A DNA stretch of 64,000 bases from positions 3,658,001-3,722,000 of the forward strand of contig NVQB01000001.1 in NCBI GenBank assembly GCA_002319075.1. Reading direction: 5' to 3'. The notes beneath the pieces are model-generated. The model was given only the letters and a program-made list of their open reading frames with translations. It was not told the origin of the DNA and searched no databases. Of the stretch, positions 18,677 through 28,381 are shown one piece after another. The stretch comes from Sphingobacteriaceae bacterium (GTDB lineage: Bacteria; Bacteroidota; Bacteroidia; B-17B0; Aurantibacillaceae). The translations under genes were made by a program, and so were the position numbers. How positions within the stretch are numbered: position 1 is the first letter of the stretch; every line of letters begins with the position of its first letter.

Positions 18677-19423
18677 CTAAAATTTTTGATTCCAGATATC
18701 CCAGTTTTTTTCTGCCTGTAGGTGTAACATACTTAAACCGTTTACAACAATAGAACCACGTTCTTTTGCCTGTTTTAAAAAAGAGGTCTGTTCTGGATTA
18801 TAAACCAGGTCATAAGCTAAATGCTGTGGAGTTAAAAACTGGTAAGGTATCGCGGGACTTTCATCTATATTTGGAAAAGTTCCAACCGGACTAGCGTTTA
18901 CCACAAGCTTAAATGCATTCATAACCAGTTCATTTATTTCGGAATAGAAAAAGGTATTAGCGGTTTTTTTTGTTGAAGCAGAAGTCACGAAATAAATTTC
19001 AACACCCACTTTCTTTAAGGCGTATGCCACAGCTTTACTCGCACCGCCCGTTCCCAAAATAAGAGCACGCTGATGATTGGTGTCGAGAAAGGGTTTTATA
19101 CTTTGCGAAAAACCATACACATCGGTGTTGTAACCAATAAATTTCCCGTTTACATGATGAATACAATTAACTGCGCCAATCTCTTTCGCTTCGGCACTGA
19201 GTTCATCTAAAAAAGGTATAATTGTCTCTTTGTAAGGGATGGTTACATTTAAACCTACCAGGTTTTTGTTATCCTCTAAAACTTTCTTAAGCCCCTCAAT
19301 AGTTGGTATTTCAAACGTATCATAAACATGATCAGTAAGATTTAATTCCTTAAATTTTTTTTCGAAATACGATTTGGAAAAAGAGTGCGAAAGTGATTTA
19401 CCTATAATGCCGAAATGACTCAT
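18677..19423 (-). CDS. aroE: Shikimate dehydrogenase
   Basis: 248 aa. The substrate-binding N-terminus is FGIIGKSLSHSFSKSYFEKK (residues 4-23, the S-x-S shikimate clamp). GLNVTIPYKETIIPFLDEL holds the catalytic Lys, and the nucleotide-binding motif is ALILGTGGASKAVAYAL near residue 125. NADPH-dependent reduction of 3-dehydroshikimate to shikimate in the aromatic amino-acid pathway. It stands between tex and a beta-barrel gene, and no other aro genes are nearby. Confidence 0.96.
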   Translation of the reverse strand: MSHFGIIGKSLSHSFSKSYFEKKFKELNLTDHVYDTFEIPTIEGLKKVLEDNKNLVGLNVTIPYKETIIPFLDELSAEAKEIGAVNCIHHVNGKFIGYNTDVYGFSQSIKPFLDTNHQRALILGTGGASKAVAYALKKVGVEIYFVTSASTKKTANTFFYSEINELVMNAFKLVVNASPVGTFPNIDESPAIPYQFLTPQHLAYDLVYNPEQTSFLKQAKERGSIVVNGLSMLHLQAEKNWDIWNQKF

Positions 19424-19455
19424 ATACTTTAATTAAATTCCGGCTTGCCGGTTTC

Positions 19456-21705
19456 TTACTTTTTAAACTTGCTTTTTAAGGCCGCCAGAGCACTATTCAT
19501 GTCATTCGGATCGTATTGTTCTTCTTTAACCATAACTTTTGGTTTAGATGCCTTTACATTTTGCGTTTCACCTTTCATGGTTAATGCAATACGTTTACGT
19601 TTAGCGTCTACCTCGGTTACATTTACCCAAACCTGCTGCCCAACTTTTACAATCTTATTTGGATCGTCTACAAATTCGTCAGCCAATTGAGAAATATGCA
19701 CTAGGCCATCCTGGTGAACGCCAATATCTACAAAGGCTCCAAAGTTAGTTACGTTCGTCACAATTCCAGGAAGACGCATGCCTTCGCGTAGATCTTTTAT
19801 TTCGTGAACGTTTTCATCGAAGCTAAAAATCTCAAAACCTTTACGCGGATCACGTCCAGGCTTTTCCAACTCATTAAAAATATCTTTTAAAGTCGGAAGT
19901 CCGATTGTATCCGTTACATAATCTGTTAATTTAATTTTTTTGCGAATGTCTTTGTCTCCGATTAAATCGTCGATGCTGCAGTTTTGATCTGCCGCCATTT
20001 TTTCAACGATATGGTAGCTTTCAGGATGTACAGAACTTTTATCTAAAGGATGAATGCCGTTACGAATTCTTAAAAATCCGGCACACTGTTCAAATACCTT
20101 TTCTCCCATACGTGGAACTTCCATCAAACTTTTGCGGGATTTAAAAGCTCCTTTTTCATTTCTGTATTCTACAATATTTTGTGCCAGTACGGGCCCAATT
20201 CCTGCTACATAAGACAGCAGTTGTTTTGAAGCCGTATTTAATTCCACACCTACCATATTCACACAACTTCCAACAACTTCGTCTAATTTATTTTTAAGAA
20301 GCGTTTGATCCACATCGTGTTGATACTGACCAACACCAATAGATTTAGGATCTACTTTTACCAGCTCTGCTAAGGGATCTGCAAGACGACGTCCGATTGA
20401 AACGGCGCCGCGAACAGTAACGTCTTTATCTGGAAACTCTTCACGCGCTACGTCTGAGGCAGAATATACCGACGCACCTGCTTCACTCACAACAATAACA
20501 GGAATAGATTTAGGAAGCACATCAATGTTGCGCACAAATTGTTCGGTTTCGCGGGAAGCCGTTCCATTGCCAATAGCAATGGCTTCCACATCATGACGCT
20601 GGCAAAAAGCAAGTAAGATCATTTCCGCTTCTGTAGTTCTGCGTTGGGGTTCGTGCGGATAAATTACCGTCTCTTCCAGGAGTTTTCCTTCTTTGTTTAA
20701 GGCTACGAGTTTACATCCTGATCTAAAACCAGGATCTAAAGCAAGAATGGTTTTTTCACCGAGTGGAGAAGCCAGCAATAATTCTCTTAAGTTATCTGCG
20801 AATACAACAATAGCTTTTACATCGGCCTGTTGTTTTGTAAGAAGTCGCATTTCCGCTTCAATGCTCGGTTGCAAGAGACGTTTGTATCCTTCTTCAATTG
20901 CCTCTTTTATCTGAGCTGCACTTTCTCCACGGGAAGTGATCATTTTGCGTTCGATCAATTCTTTAGCTTCATCGTTATCAACGGTGATATCAAGAATCAA
21001 AATGTCTTCCTTTTCGCCGCGGCGCATAGCCAGTAAACGATGAGAGGGGCAGTTCATTAATTTCTCTTCCCACTCAAAATAATCTTCAAATTTTTCACCT
21101 TCTTCTTCTTTGCCTTTAATGACACGGCTTTTAATAGTAGCTGATTTTTTGAAGAGCTCACGCATACTTTCACGTATCAAAGCATCTTCGCTCATAATTT
21201 CCGCTATGATGTCACGCGCGCCCTGCAGGGCATCCATAACAGAAGGCACTTCCCTGTCGACAGAAATAAATTTTTCAGCTTCGTCAAAAACAGAATTATT
21301 TGTTTGCTCTAAAATGAAGTGAGCAAGCGGTTCTAGTCCTTTTTCTTTAGCAATGGTGGCTTTGGTGCGACGTCTGGGTTTATAAGGTAAATAAAGATCT
21401 TCCAGCTTGCTAAGCGTTTCAGCAGCCATGATCTTCTCTTTTAATTCTTCTGTTAATTTATTTTGAGAATCGATTGATTTTAAAATGGAATCGCGGCGTT
21501 GTTCGAGCTGACGAAGGCGTTCGATTTCATCGCGAATTTGGGCGATCTGAACTTCGTCTAAGCTGCCGGTAACCTCTTTGCGATAACGCGAGATAAAAGG
21601 AACAGTAGCTCCTTCATCTAAAAGATTTACGGTGGCCGTTACGTCGCGGGAATTTAAATTTAATAAGTCTGCAATTTTAAAATGGAGGCGTGCTTCGTTT
21701 ATCAT
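19456..21705 (-). CDS. tex: Tex-family RNA-binding transcriptional accessory protein
   Basis: 749 aa, standard for Tex. The N-terminal helical region has VPFISRYRKEVTGSLDEVQI. A YqgF/RuvX-like nuclease-fold domain follows (ILALDPGFRSGCKLVALNK), then a helix-hairpin-helix region (YVAGIGPVLAQNIVEYRNEK). The C-terminal S1 RNA-binding domain is PGIVTNVTNFGAFVDIGVHQ. Cytoplasmic; it binds single-stranded nucleic acid and influences transcription. It is followed by aroE 32 nt later. Confidence 0.96.
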   Translation of the reverse strand: MINEARLHFKIADLLNLNSRDVTATVNLLDEGATVPFISRYRKEVTGSLDEVQIAQIRDEIERLRQLEQRRDSILKSIDSQNKLTEELKEKIMAAETLSKLEDLYLPYKPRRRTKATIAKEKGLEPLAHFILEQTNNSVFDEAEKFISVDREVPSVMDALQGARDIIAEIMSEDALIRESMRELFKKSATIKSRVIKGKEEEGEKFEDYFEWEEKLMNCPSHRLLAMRRGEKEDILILDITVDNDEAKELIERKMITSRGESAAQIKEAIEEGYKRLLQPSIEAEMRLLTKQQADVKAIVVFADNLRELLLASPLGEKTILALDPGFRSGCKLVALNKEGKLLEETVIYPHEPQRRTTEAEMILLAFCQRHDVEAIAIGNGTASRETEQFVRNIDVLPKSIPVIVVSEAGASVYSASDVAREEFPDKDVTVRGAVSIGRRLADPLAELVKVDPKSIGVGQYQHDVDQTLLKNKLDEVVGSCVNMVGVELNTASKQLLSYVAGIGPVLAQNIVEYRNEKGAFKSRKSLMEVPRMGEKVFEQCAGFLRIRNGIHPLDKSSVHPESYHIVEKMAADQNCSIDDLIGDKDIRKKIKLTDYVTDTIGLPTLKDIFNELEKPGRDPRKGFEIFSFDENVHEIKDLREGMRLPGIVTNVTNFGAFVDIGVHQDGLVHISQLADEFVDDPNKIVKVGQQVWVNVTEVDAKRKRIALTMKGETQNVKASKPKVMVKEEQYDPNDMNSALAALKSKFKK

Positions 21706-21876
21706 TTGGTAGTAGTAGTGATTTTTCTTAAAAATAACCGGATTTAGCGGTTCTCAAAAGTTGTTTTTTCAACAAAATGAAAAAACTATTGAACGTTGAA
21801 AGGTAGTAGTAGCAAGTGATTGCATCCTAGGCGATTACAGGGATGCATAGAATTTGTTGTCAATGTAGAAAAGAAA

Positions 21877-21907
21877 AAAACTGAAGAAGTTTGCATTCTT
21901 CAGTTTT
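21877..21907 (-). terminator. Intrinsic terminator of the DUF3467 gene
   Basis: A perfect 12-bp stem AAAACTGAAGAA / TTCTTCAGTTTT with a 7-nt loop. On the minus strand it is followed by a T-run (A-run 21874-21880 on the plus strand). It lies 16 nt past the end of the DUF3467 gene. Confidence 0.85.
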
Positions 21908-21922
21908 AATACGATTAAGCGT

Positions 21923-22234
21923 TTAAGCTTGTGCAGTGGGTCCGCCGAAATTCATTGGAAATCCACCGTCAAGATCTTTGATTTTTCCGTTGATCTGTTC
22001 GAATTTTTGTAAGTTCTCAGCAAGGGCTTTTACTAAACGTTTGGCGTGCTGAGGTGTTAAAAGAATGCGTGATTTTACGCGTGCCTTAGGAACTCCTGGC
22101 ATTATTTTAATAAAGTCTACTACAAACTCACTTTGAGAGTGTGTAATAATGGCCAGGTTGGAATAAATTCCTTCTGCAATTTCTTCGCTTAATTCAATGT
22201 CTAAATGTGGTTGTGTTTGTTGATTGTCTTCCAT
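21923..22234 (-). CDS. DUF3467 family protein
   Basis: 103 aa. It matches the conserved DUF3467 pattern: SEEIAEGIYSNLAIITHSQS, then FVVDFIKIMPGVPKARVKSR and LLTPQHAKRLVKALAENLQK. A small cytoplasmic protein conserved across Bacteroidota, of unknown role. It has its own terminator downstream, and upstream the gap to pyrF is 79 bp. Confidence 0.92.
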   Translation of the reverse strand: MEDNQQTQPHLDIELSEEIAEGIYSNLAIITHSQSEFVVDFIKIMPGVPKARVKSRILLTPQHAKRLVKALAENLQKFEQINGKIKDLDGGFPMNFGGPTAQA

Positions 22235-22313
22235 TTCAATTTCTTGTTACGAGTTATTTATTTCGTCTACCGGTTTCGCCCCAGATAACCTGTATTAGTT
22301 AATTTAATTAGTA

Positions 22314-23126
22314 CTATAAAAATGCCGCCATTTCTTTGGCTATTTTTTCCGCTTCTTCTCCTGCTTTTTCAGCAAAGTTTTTTCCGGTTGAAGCGTAGAT
22401 GATTCCGCGGCTTGAGTTTACCAGCAAGCCTACATCTGAATTTAAACCGTATTTGCAAACATCCTGCAAACTTCCACCCTGCGCACCAACGCCGGGAATT
22501 AATAGAAAGTGTTTCGGAACTATTTTGCGGATATCCTCCAATAATTTTGCTTTGGTAGCTCCTATTACAAACATCATATTATTTTCATTTCCCCATTGCG
22601 CTGAGGTTTCGATCACGTGCATGTAAAAATCTTTTCCTTCCACTTTTATTTGCTGGAAATCTGCTGAGCCTTCGTTACTTGTAAGTCCTAATACAATTGT
22701 CCATTTGCCTTCGAATTGTAAAAAAGGTTTCACTGAATCACTGCCCATATATGGCGCAACTGTTATTGCATCTGCATTTAAACGTTTAAAAAATGCGCGG
22801 GCATACATGGCGCTTGTATTTCCAATGTCACCTCGCTTTGCGTCGGCAATTAAAAAATGATCCGGATAATTTGTTTTAATGTAGCGAATTGTTTTTTCGA
22901 GACTCCCGATTCCACTTAATCCATAAGCTTCGTAAAATGCTGAATTCGGTTTAAAAGAAACACAATAAGGTGCTGTAGCATCGATTATGGCTTTATTAAA
23001 TTCGTAAATGGGATCACCTTCTTCTTCTAATAAATGTTTTGGTAATTTTTCCGTATCTGGATCCAAACCGACACATAAAAAATTTTTCTTAGTTCTTATC
23101 TGATTTATTAATTCGTCTCTTGTCAT
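22314..23126 (-). CDS. pyrF: Orotidine-5'-phosphate decarboxylase (type 2)
   Basis: 270 aa. LCVGLDPD opens the barrel and [12 protein letters not shown] follows. The catalytic DxKxxD-type site is [20 protein letters not shown] at about residue 90, and [16 protein letters not shown] is the phosphate loop. It converts OMP to UMP in pyrimidine synthesis. It begins 3 nt downstream of the nucleoside phosphorylase, so de novo synthesis and salvage enzymes share a transcript. Confidence 0.96.
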   Translation of the reverse strand: MTRDELINQIRTKKNFLCVGLDPDTEKLPKHLLEEEGDPIYEFNKAIIDATAPYCVSFKPNSAFYEAYGLSGIGSLEKTIRYIKTNYPDHFLIADAKRGDIGNTSAMYARAFFKRLNADAITVAPYMGSDSVKPFLQFEGKWTIVLGLTSNEGSADFQQIKVEGKDFYMHVIETSAQWGNENNMMFVIGATKAKLLEDIRKIVPKHFLLIPGVGAQGGSLQDVCKYGLNSDVGLLVNSSRGIIYASTGKNFAEKAGEEAEKIAKEMAAFL

Positions 23127-23129
23127 TTT

Positions 23130-24017
23130 TTATCCCGCAATTTTATATAAACAATTTTCAATTAAATATTCTATGCTCTTAGTGTAATCTTTAGTAAATT
23201 CTTTGCGTACTCGGTTTGCTATGATCACACAAATGGTCAGGCATTCATGTCCAAGTAATTTTCCCAAGCCATAGAGCGCTGATGTTTCCATTTCAAAGTT
23301 AGTAATTTGCAGGTTTTGATAGGTAAAAGTATTCAGCAAATTATTAAGGTCGGGCTTAGAAGTTTTTAATCGGATCTCTCTGCCTTGTGGACCATAGAAT
23401 CCAGGAGCAGTAGCCGTGATGCCTTTAAAAATGTCGTTTTCGCTAAACTTGTGCATTAACTTTTCACTTGCTGCCACGCAGTAGGGGTAAGGAAGATTTT
23501 GCGGCCACGATGTATGTTCTATAAATGCTTTTGAGATTTTAGTTTCATTTATTTTATGCCAGTCAGCATAAAAAGTCAAAAGTCCGTCCAAACCAATGCC
23601 ATGAGTACTCGCTACCAAATTATTTACAGGAATGTTTTCCTGCAAAGCGCCGCAGGTTCCCAACCTGTACAAATTCAGATGTCGTAAGGTTGGATTCAGT
23701 TCTCTGGTTTCGAGATTAATATTTACTGCTGCATCGAGTTCATTTAAAACAATGTCGATATTATCTGTGCCAATGCCGGTGCTTATTACGGTGATGCGTT
23801 TGCCGTTAAAAAAACCCGTATGAGTAATAAATTCTCTGTTAGCTGTTTTAAGATCCAGGCGTTGGAAATATTTCGAAATTTCCCCGACACGGTTTTGATC
23901 GCCTACCAGTATCACATCATCTGCGATATCCTCATTCTTTAAATTAAGATGATAGACCCGGTTTTGGTCAGTGAGAATTAACTCTGTTTCGGCGAAGGGT
24001 GACATGCTATTTTGCAC
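23130..24017 (-). CDS. Nucleoside phosphorylase (uridine phosphorylase-like)
   Basis: 295 aa. PNP/UDP phosphorylase family: VILVGDQNRVGEISKYF binds phosphate, VISTGIGTDNIDIVLNEL and LYRLGTCGALQENIPV are core motifs, and NFEMETSALYGLGKLLGH carries the ribose-contacting Met-Glu. It reversibly cleaves nucleosides to base and ribose-1-phosphate. Its coupling with pyrF, 3 nt downstream, suggests pyrimidine nucleosides as substrate. The exact specificity is inferred. Confidence 0.92.
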   Translation of the reverse strand: MQNSMSPFAETELILTDQNRVYHLNLKNEDIADDVILVGDQNRVGEISKYFQRLDLKTANREFITHTGFFNGKRITVISTGIGTDNIDIVLNELDAAVNINLETRELNPTLRHLNLYRLGTCGALQENIPVNNLVASTHGIGLDGLLTFYADWHKINETKISKAFIEHTSWPQNLPYPYCVAASEKLMHKFSENDIFKGITATAPGFYGPQGREIRLKTSKPDLNNLLNTFTYQNLQITNFEMETSALYGLGKLLGHECLTICVIIANRVRKEFTKDYTKSIEYLIENCLYKIAG

Positions 24018-24043
24018 TAAATTATTGAAAATCCATAAACTAA

Positions 24044-24076
24044 AAAACCCTTCTTCCGGTGAGGAAGAAGGGTTTT
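24044..24076 (-). terminator. Intrinsic terminator of the TPR lipoprotein gene
   Basis: A perfect 14-bp stem AAAACCCTTCTTCC / GGAAGAAGGGTTTT with a 5-nt loop, and a T-run on the minus strand. It insulates the abundant-looking lipoprotein gene from the phosphorylase-pyrF unit. Confidence 0.85.
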
Positions 24077-24097
24077 CGAAATTTATAGTGAGAATTC

Positions 24098-25834
24098 TTA
24101 GTTTACTAAACCAGTAAATCCTGAATCTGCACGTAATTTAATGAACTCAACATCGTCTTTAGCATAAGCTTTTAACGCATTGTCTTTTTCGATAGCTGAT
24201 TTTAAATTACTGATCACTTCAGCAGTGTTAGCTTGACGAGCAGCAGCCACAGCTTTTAAATAATAGCTGTAAGCAGTTTCTTTTTCGTTGCTTGCGTCAA
24301 TTGTTTCTTTCACAGAACCAGCACTACCGCTTAATAATTGCGCTAAAGCTTTGTTGTGACCATTGTAGCTTCCAAAATCAGAAACAGCATCAGAATATTT
24401 TCCGTCGCGAACTTCGATAATACCCATGTTGTATTTTGTTTCTGCAGCAGAACCTGCTTTTTTGTAAAGTTCCATTGCAGCAACACGATTACCGTTTTTA
24501 GATTCAATAATACCTAAGTTGTTTATTACAGCTGGTTGAGAAGCACTTGCTTTTTCAGCACGTTTAAATGCTTCACCTGCTTCAGCAACTTTGTTTTGCA
24601 TTAAAAGAATCGCACCATAGTTGTTTGAAGTTCTCCAGTCAGTACCGTATTTTGTTTCAGCAGCTTTGTAAATCTGAGCTTGTGTGTTGATGTCGGTAGT
24701 TAAAGTAGCAGCATATAAAAGCTCTTCTACAGATAAACTATCAGGAGCAGAAACAGCAAGGGAAGAAATTTGAGCATCTGTACGTGAATTTTTATCAACG
24801 TTAACTGTCAATTCAGCACGACGTAATTTTGGTAAAATCTTATCAGCTAATTCCGTGTAGGTTTTAGAAAGATTTTTAATTTCTTTACGACGTTGATCAG
24901 GATCAGAATACATAGAAAGAACACGTAAAACTAAGTCTTTATCAGCCATTGAAGATTGTTCAACTTCGCTTTTGAAACCTGGCCAGTCTTCCATTGTAGT
25001 ACCAACTTTGTATTGTTCTTTTGATTTACCAAAAGTTACAGTTTTGTCTTTGTTTTTTTGAAATTCTTTCATCACTGCTGCAGAACCTGAGTTAGCACGG
25101 TCTTTAGCTAAATTTTCGTTTTTATCTGTTTCACCATCCGGAGAAGCATAAGCAGAAACGCTGATACCTTTGAATGCGTAAAAAGGATTACTTAAATTGT
25201 TTTTAATGAAAGCGTTAATGTTTTTCATTTCTTCTGTATTCATTTCAGAAGGACGAACAACCGACTGGTTGATTACATAATAAATATGTGTAGTTTGATT
25301 TACGGGATACACTTTTACAAAAGCGTCTTTTGCCATAATCGGTTTCTCGTCGTTACGAACTAATAAAGAAGTAGCCATAGTTCCGTCTGCCAGTTCTACA
25401 CCGTTAAACTTTTTGGTTTTTTTCTTTACCGAACCTTCGCCGCGTAATTCTACTTTAGCATTGCGCATACCTGGCTCAAAAGCAAACTTCTCAGAAGTAT
25501 AGCTGAAAGAACCACCTGTTTTATAAGCTATTTTTTGCCCCGCTGCTGTTGCTTTTTCTCCAACAAGAACAACTGGTTTAAGTGCTTTTTCTCCGCCTGC
25601 ATATTTTACCACAGGAGTAAGAGTTAATGTTACCTTTTTCTGGAATAATTTTGGGCTAAATTTCCCGCTAACACTAAACTGCACGCTATCTGCATGCATT
25701 TCAATAGGGTTAGGCGTAACCGTATATTGAATGTCCTTTTGTTTTTTAATCATTTTTCCAAGTCCATCGCAACTTGTTAAAATTACTGCGACCGATAACC
25801 CGGCACTAAGTGTTCTTAGGATATTTTTATTCAT
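24098..25834 (-). CDS. TPR lipoprotein with an OmpA-like segment
   Basis: 578 aa. The lipobox is ILTSC at residues 18-22. An N-terminal beta-rich domain includes YTVTPNPIEMHADSVQFSVS and KVTLTLTPVVKYAGG. A middle segment, near GISVSAYASPDGETDKNENL and AKDRANSGSAAVMKEF, resembles the OmpA C-terminal peptidoglycan-binding pattern. The C-terminal third is TPR (TSNNYGAILLMQNKVAEAGE, INNLGIIESKNGNRVAAMEL). It probably links the outer membrane to the cell wall. It has its own promoter-like element and a strong terminator. Confidence 0.82.
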   Translation of the reverse strand: MNKNILRTLSAGLSVAVILTSCDGLGKMIKKQKDIQYTVTPNPIEMHADSVQFSVSGKFSPKLFQKKVTLTLTPVVKYAGGEKALKPVVLVGEKATAAGQKIAYKTGGSFSYTSEKFAFEPGMRNAKVELRGEGSVKKKTKKFNGVELADGTMATSLLVRNDEKPIMAKDAFVKVYPVNQTTHIYYVINQSVVRPSEMNTEEMKNINAFIKNNLSNPFYAFKGISVSAYASPDGETDKNENLAKDRANSGSAAVMKEFQKNKDKTVTFGKSKEQYKVGTTMEDWPGFKSEVEQSSMADKDLVLRVLSMYSDPDQRRKEIKNLSKTYTELADKILPKLRRAELTVNVDKNSRTDAQISSLAVSAPDSLSVEELLYAATLTTDINTQAQIYKAAETKYGTDWRTSNNYGAILLMQNKVAEAGEAFKRAEKASASQPAVINNLGIIESKNGNRVAAMELYKKAGSAAETKYNMGIIEVRDGKYSDAVSDFGSYNGHNKALAQLLSGSAGSVKETIDASNEKETAYSYYLKAVAAARQANTAEVISNLKSAIEKDNALKAYAKDDVEFIKLRADSGFTGLVN

Positions 25835-25851
25835 AATTTTGAGATTATCGA

Positions 25852-25859
25852 CAAAAGTA
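25852..25859 (-). promoter_or_regulatory. Bacteroidota -7 element for the TPR lipoprotein gene
   Basis: On the minus strand the octamer TACTTTTG fits TAnnTTTG, 18 nt before the ATG at 25834. A matching TTG at the -33 position is not clear, so the call rests on one box and on spacing to the start. Confidence 0.45.
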
Positions 25860-26036
25860 AAAAAATATTTAACATAAAAGAATCTTGGATTTTTAAAATG
25901 TTAAAATTTATAGCTATTATAAGTCTAATTTTAACAAGTTAGGGTAGATTTTAGACTAAAGTTAAAAATCGTCGACGAAGCGTAATTAAAAATTTTGTAA
26001 GTAAGATTGTCAAATATATGCTAAATTCGCAGTTTT

Positions 26037-26936
26037 TTGGGGACTACAGCGAGTAATATTTTGGCCAATTCAGACACGTATTCGAAATTTTCGGGTTTTT
26101 TAAAGCTTACAAAATTTGGTTTGGGTGGTTTAGTCGTTTTTTCGGCAGTTATCACATATTTTACAATTGCTGAAACTATTCAGTGGATGCAGATTTTGGC
26201 CTTGGGTTTGGGAGGATTTTTAGTGACTTCAGCCGCCAACGGATTTAATCAAATCATTGAAAAAGACCTTGACAAGCTAATGGATAGAACCAAGGCACGT
26301 CCTATGCCTACTGAAGTTCTTACGGTAAACGAAGCTTTTATATTTTGCAGTATTTCAGGAATTATCGGAACTATTTTATTATGGGTGTTCACCAATCCAC
26401 TTTGCGGGATACTTGGTTTTGTAAGCATTCTTTTATATGCAGTAGTTTACACGCCATTAAAACGTAAAACACCCTTTGCGGTTTTTGTCGGTGCATTTCC
26501 AGGAGCCTTACCAACACTGATAGGCGGCGTTGCTTCCAGCAGCGGTTTTGGAGAAATAAGTTTTTTCGCGATGTTGCTGTTTCTGATCCAGTTTGTGTGG
26601 CAGTTCCCTCATTTTTGGGCATTAGCGTGGGTATACAACGACGACTATGCAAAAGCAGATTTTCATTTATTGCCATCCACCGGGGGGAAAGATGAGTTTA
26701 CAAAATTCCAGATCTTACTTTATTCCGTATTTTTATTAATGATGAGTATTTTACCTTTCGTATTTCATTTTGTTGGCCTGATAAGTACTCTTGCCTGCGT
26801 GATTTGTGGGTTTGCGCTGTTGTTGCAGGCTTACAATTTTTATAGAGTTCCCACAACCGAACACGCCAGAAAATTATTTTTTGTTACACTTATATATTTA
26901 CCATTGGTGCAAATTGCATTAATGACCAAAGCTTAA
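26037..26936 (+). CDS. ctaB: Protoheme IX farnesyltransferase (heme O synthase)
   Basis: 299 aa with about eight or nine membrane segments. The UbiA-type prenyltransferase motif NGFNQIIEKDLDKLMDRTKA (residues about 66-85) holds the Asp-rich Mg-prenyl-diphosphate site. VWQFPHFWALAWVYNDDYAK is the second Asp region. It makes heme O for the terminal oxidases encoded just downstream. An in-frame TAA at 26022 lies just upstream and no ATG is available, so translation most likely begins at TTG 26037. It heads the cox cluster; the next start is 11 nt after its stop. Confidence 0.95.
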   Translation: MGTTASNILANSDTYSKFSGFLKLTKFGLGGLVVFSAVITYFTIAETIQWMQILALGLGGFLVTSAANGFNQIIEKDLDKLMDRTKARPMPTEVLTVNEAFIFCSISGIIGTILLWVFTNPLCGILGFVSILLYAVVYTPLKRKTPFAVFVGAFPGALPTLIGGVASSSGFGEISFFAMLLFLIQFVWQFPHFWALAWVYNDDYAKADFHLLPSTGGKDEFTKFQILLYSVFLLMMSILPFVFHFVGLISTLACVICGFALLLQAYNFYRVPTTEHARKLFFVTLIYLPLVQIALMTKA

Positions 26937-26947
26937 TACTTAAAACC

Positions 26948-27562
26948 TTGGAAGCAATTAAAACAGATAAAATTTCAGCAAAAGTTAATCCGCACAAAGC
27001 GGAACTTAAGTCGGCACAGCGCAAAGCCGCTAAACCCCTATTGTATATTGGAATTGTAAGTATAGTCATGCTTTTTGCGGGCTTAACGAGTGCTTATGTA
27101 GTTAGGGCCGATAACGGCAACTGGCTTGTTTTTCATTTGCCAGCGATCTCTATTATCAGTACCGTTATTATAGTCACGAGTAGTTTAACCATGTATCTTG
27201 CTCAGAGGGCGATCAAACAAGACAAGCATACACTGACAAGTCTTTTTTTATTTCTAACTTTAGGATTGGGGATCGCATTCTTTTTCACTCAAATTGAGGC
27301 TTGGAAACAGTTAACAGCCCAGGGAATTTATTTTGTAGGAAAATACGCAAACGCTTCCGGGTCATTTCTTTATTTGATAGCGTTGGTGCATCTTGCGCAC
27401 ATGGTAGGCGGACTTATCGCGCTGGCAGTATCACTAACAAAATCATTGTTGAAAAAATATTCTTCGGCTAACAGCCTTGGAATAGAGCTCACCGCAATCT
27501 ATTGGCATTTTCTTGATCTGTTATGGATATATTTGTTTTTGTTTTTATATAATTATCGCTAA
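26948..27562 (+). CDS. Cytochrome c oxidase subunit III-like protein, copy 1
   Basis: 204 aa with five predicted membrane helices. It shows the heme-copper oxidase subunit III features LFAGLTSAYVVRADNGNWLV, FFFTQIEAWKQLTAQGIYF, and ALVHLAHMVGGLIALAVSL followed by IYWHFLDLLWIYLFLFLY. The reading frame starts with TTG at 26948. It is the shorter of two adjacent subunit III genes, an arrangement common in Bacteroidota caa3/aa3 clusters. It forms part of the inner-membrane cytochrome c oxidase. Confidence 0.9.
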   Translation: MEAIKTDKISAKVNPHKAELKSAQRKAAKPLLYIGIVSIVMLFAGLTSAYVVRADNGNWLVFHLPAISIISTVIIVTSSLTMYLAQRAIKQDKHTLTSLFLFLTLGLGIAFFFTQIEAWKQLTAQGIYFVGKYANASGSFLYLIALVHLAHMVGGLIALAVSLTKSLLKKYSSANSLGIELTAIYWHFLDLLWIYLFLFLYNYR

Positions 27563-27588
27563 TATTGCATCTGAAAATTTAACTTTTT

Positions 27589-28320
27589 ATGGCTCATTCA
27601 GTAGAAATTGATTCAAAGGCAGCATGGGACGGAGGCAGATCGCCTTTTAACCTTAGTTACGGAAAAATATTCATGTGGTTTTTCCTTGTATCCGATGCTT
27701 TAACTTTTGGAGGTTTATTAATATCTTATGGTTTTATCCGTCACAAGTATGCTGACATTTGGCCAAAAGCAGAACATGTATTTACTCACTTTCCGTTTGT
27801 GGAAGCGCATATTCCTTTGGCTTATGTGGGGTTAATGACTTTTATTCTCATTATGTCTTCTGTTACCATGGTACTAGCTGTTGAAGCTGGTCACCGTATG
27901 GACAGGAAAGGTGTTATTACCTGGATGTTCTGGACCATTGTTGGTGGTGCGGCTTTCGTTGGCTCACAGGCATGGGAGTGGTATCACTTCATTATCGGTA
28001 CAGATACTGGTGCTTTACGCAGCGTGTTTAATACAGATCCTGCAGTTTATTCTTATGTGAAGGAAACAGTTCATGGAGCTAACATGACGGTGAACGAATA
28101 TGGTGTTCCGCAATTTGCAAATTACTTCTTCTTTATTACTGGTTTTCACGGAACTCACGTATTTAGTGGGGTAGTATTAAATTTCATTATTTTCTTAAAC
28201 GTTATTAAAGGAACTTACGAACGCAGAGGTCATTACGAAATGGTTGAAAAGGTTGGTCTTTACTGGCACTTTGTAGATCTTGTATGGGTATTTGTATTTA
28301 CTTTCTTTTACCTGTTATAG
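27589..28320 (+). CDS. Cytochrome c oxidase subunit III, copy 2
   Basis: 243 aa. Five helices with the subunit III hallmarks KIFMWFFLVSDALTFGGLLI, VGSQAWEWYHFI, TGFHGTHVFSGVVLNFIIFL and the terminal GLYWHFVDLVWVFVFTFFYL. It starts with ATG 26 nt after copy 1. It is a membrane core subunit of the oxidase. Subunits I and II are not in this window and must lie elsewhere. Confidence 0.95.
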   Translation: MAHSVEIDSKAAWDGGRSPFNLSYGKIFMWFFLVSDALTFGGLLISYGFIRHKYADIWPKAEHVFTHFPFVEAHIPLAYVGLMTFILIMSSVTMVLAVEAGHRMDRKGVITWMFWTIVGGAAFVGSQAWEWYHFIIGTDTGALRSVFNTDPAVYSYVKETVHGANMTVNEYGVPQFANYFFFITGFHGTHVFSGVVLNFIIFLNVIKGTYERRGHYEMVEKVGLYWHFVDLVWVFVFTFFYLL

Positions 28321-28381
28321 GTTAAGATACACGTTAAACGTTTTAAGCAAAAGAATTGTTCAATAAAAAAAATTAAAAAGT

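Noticed and set aside
26389-26676. Minus-strand 95-codon frame inside ctaB
   Set aside because: Antisense to the conserved UbiA-type core of heme O synthase.
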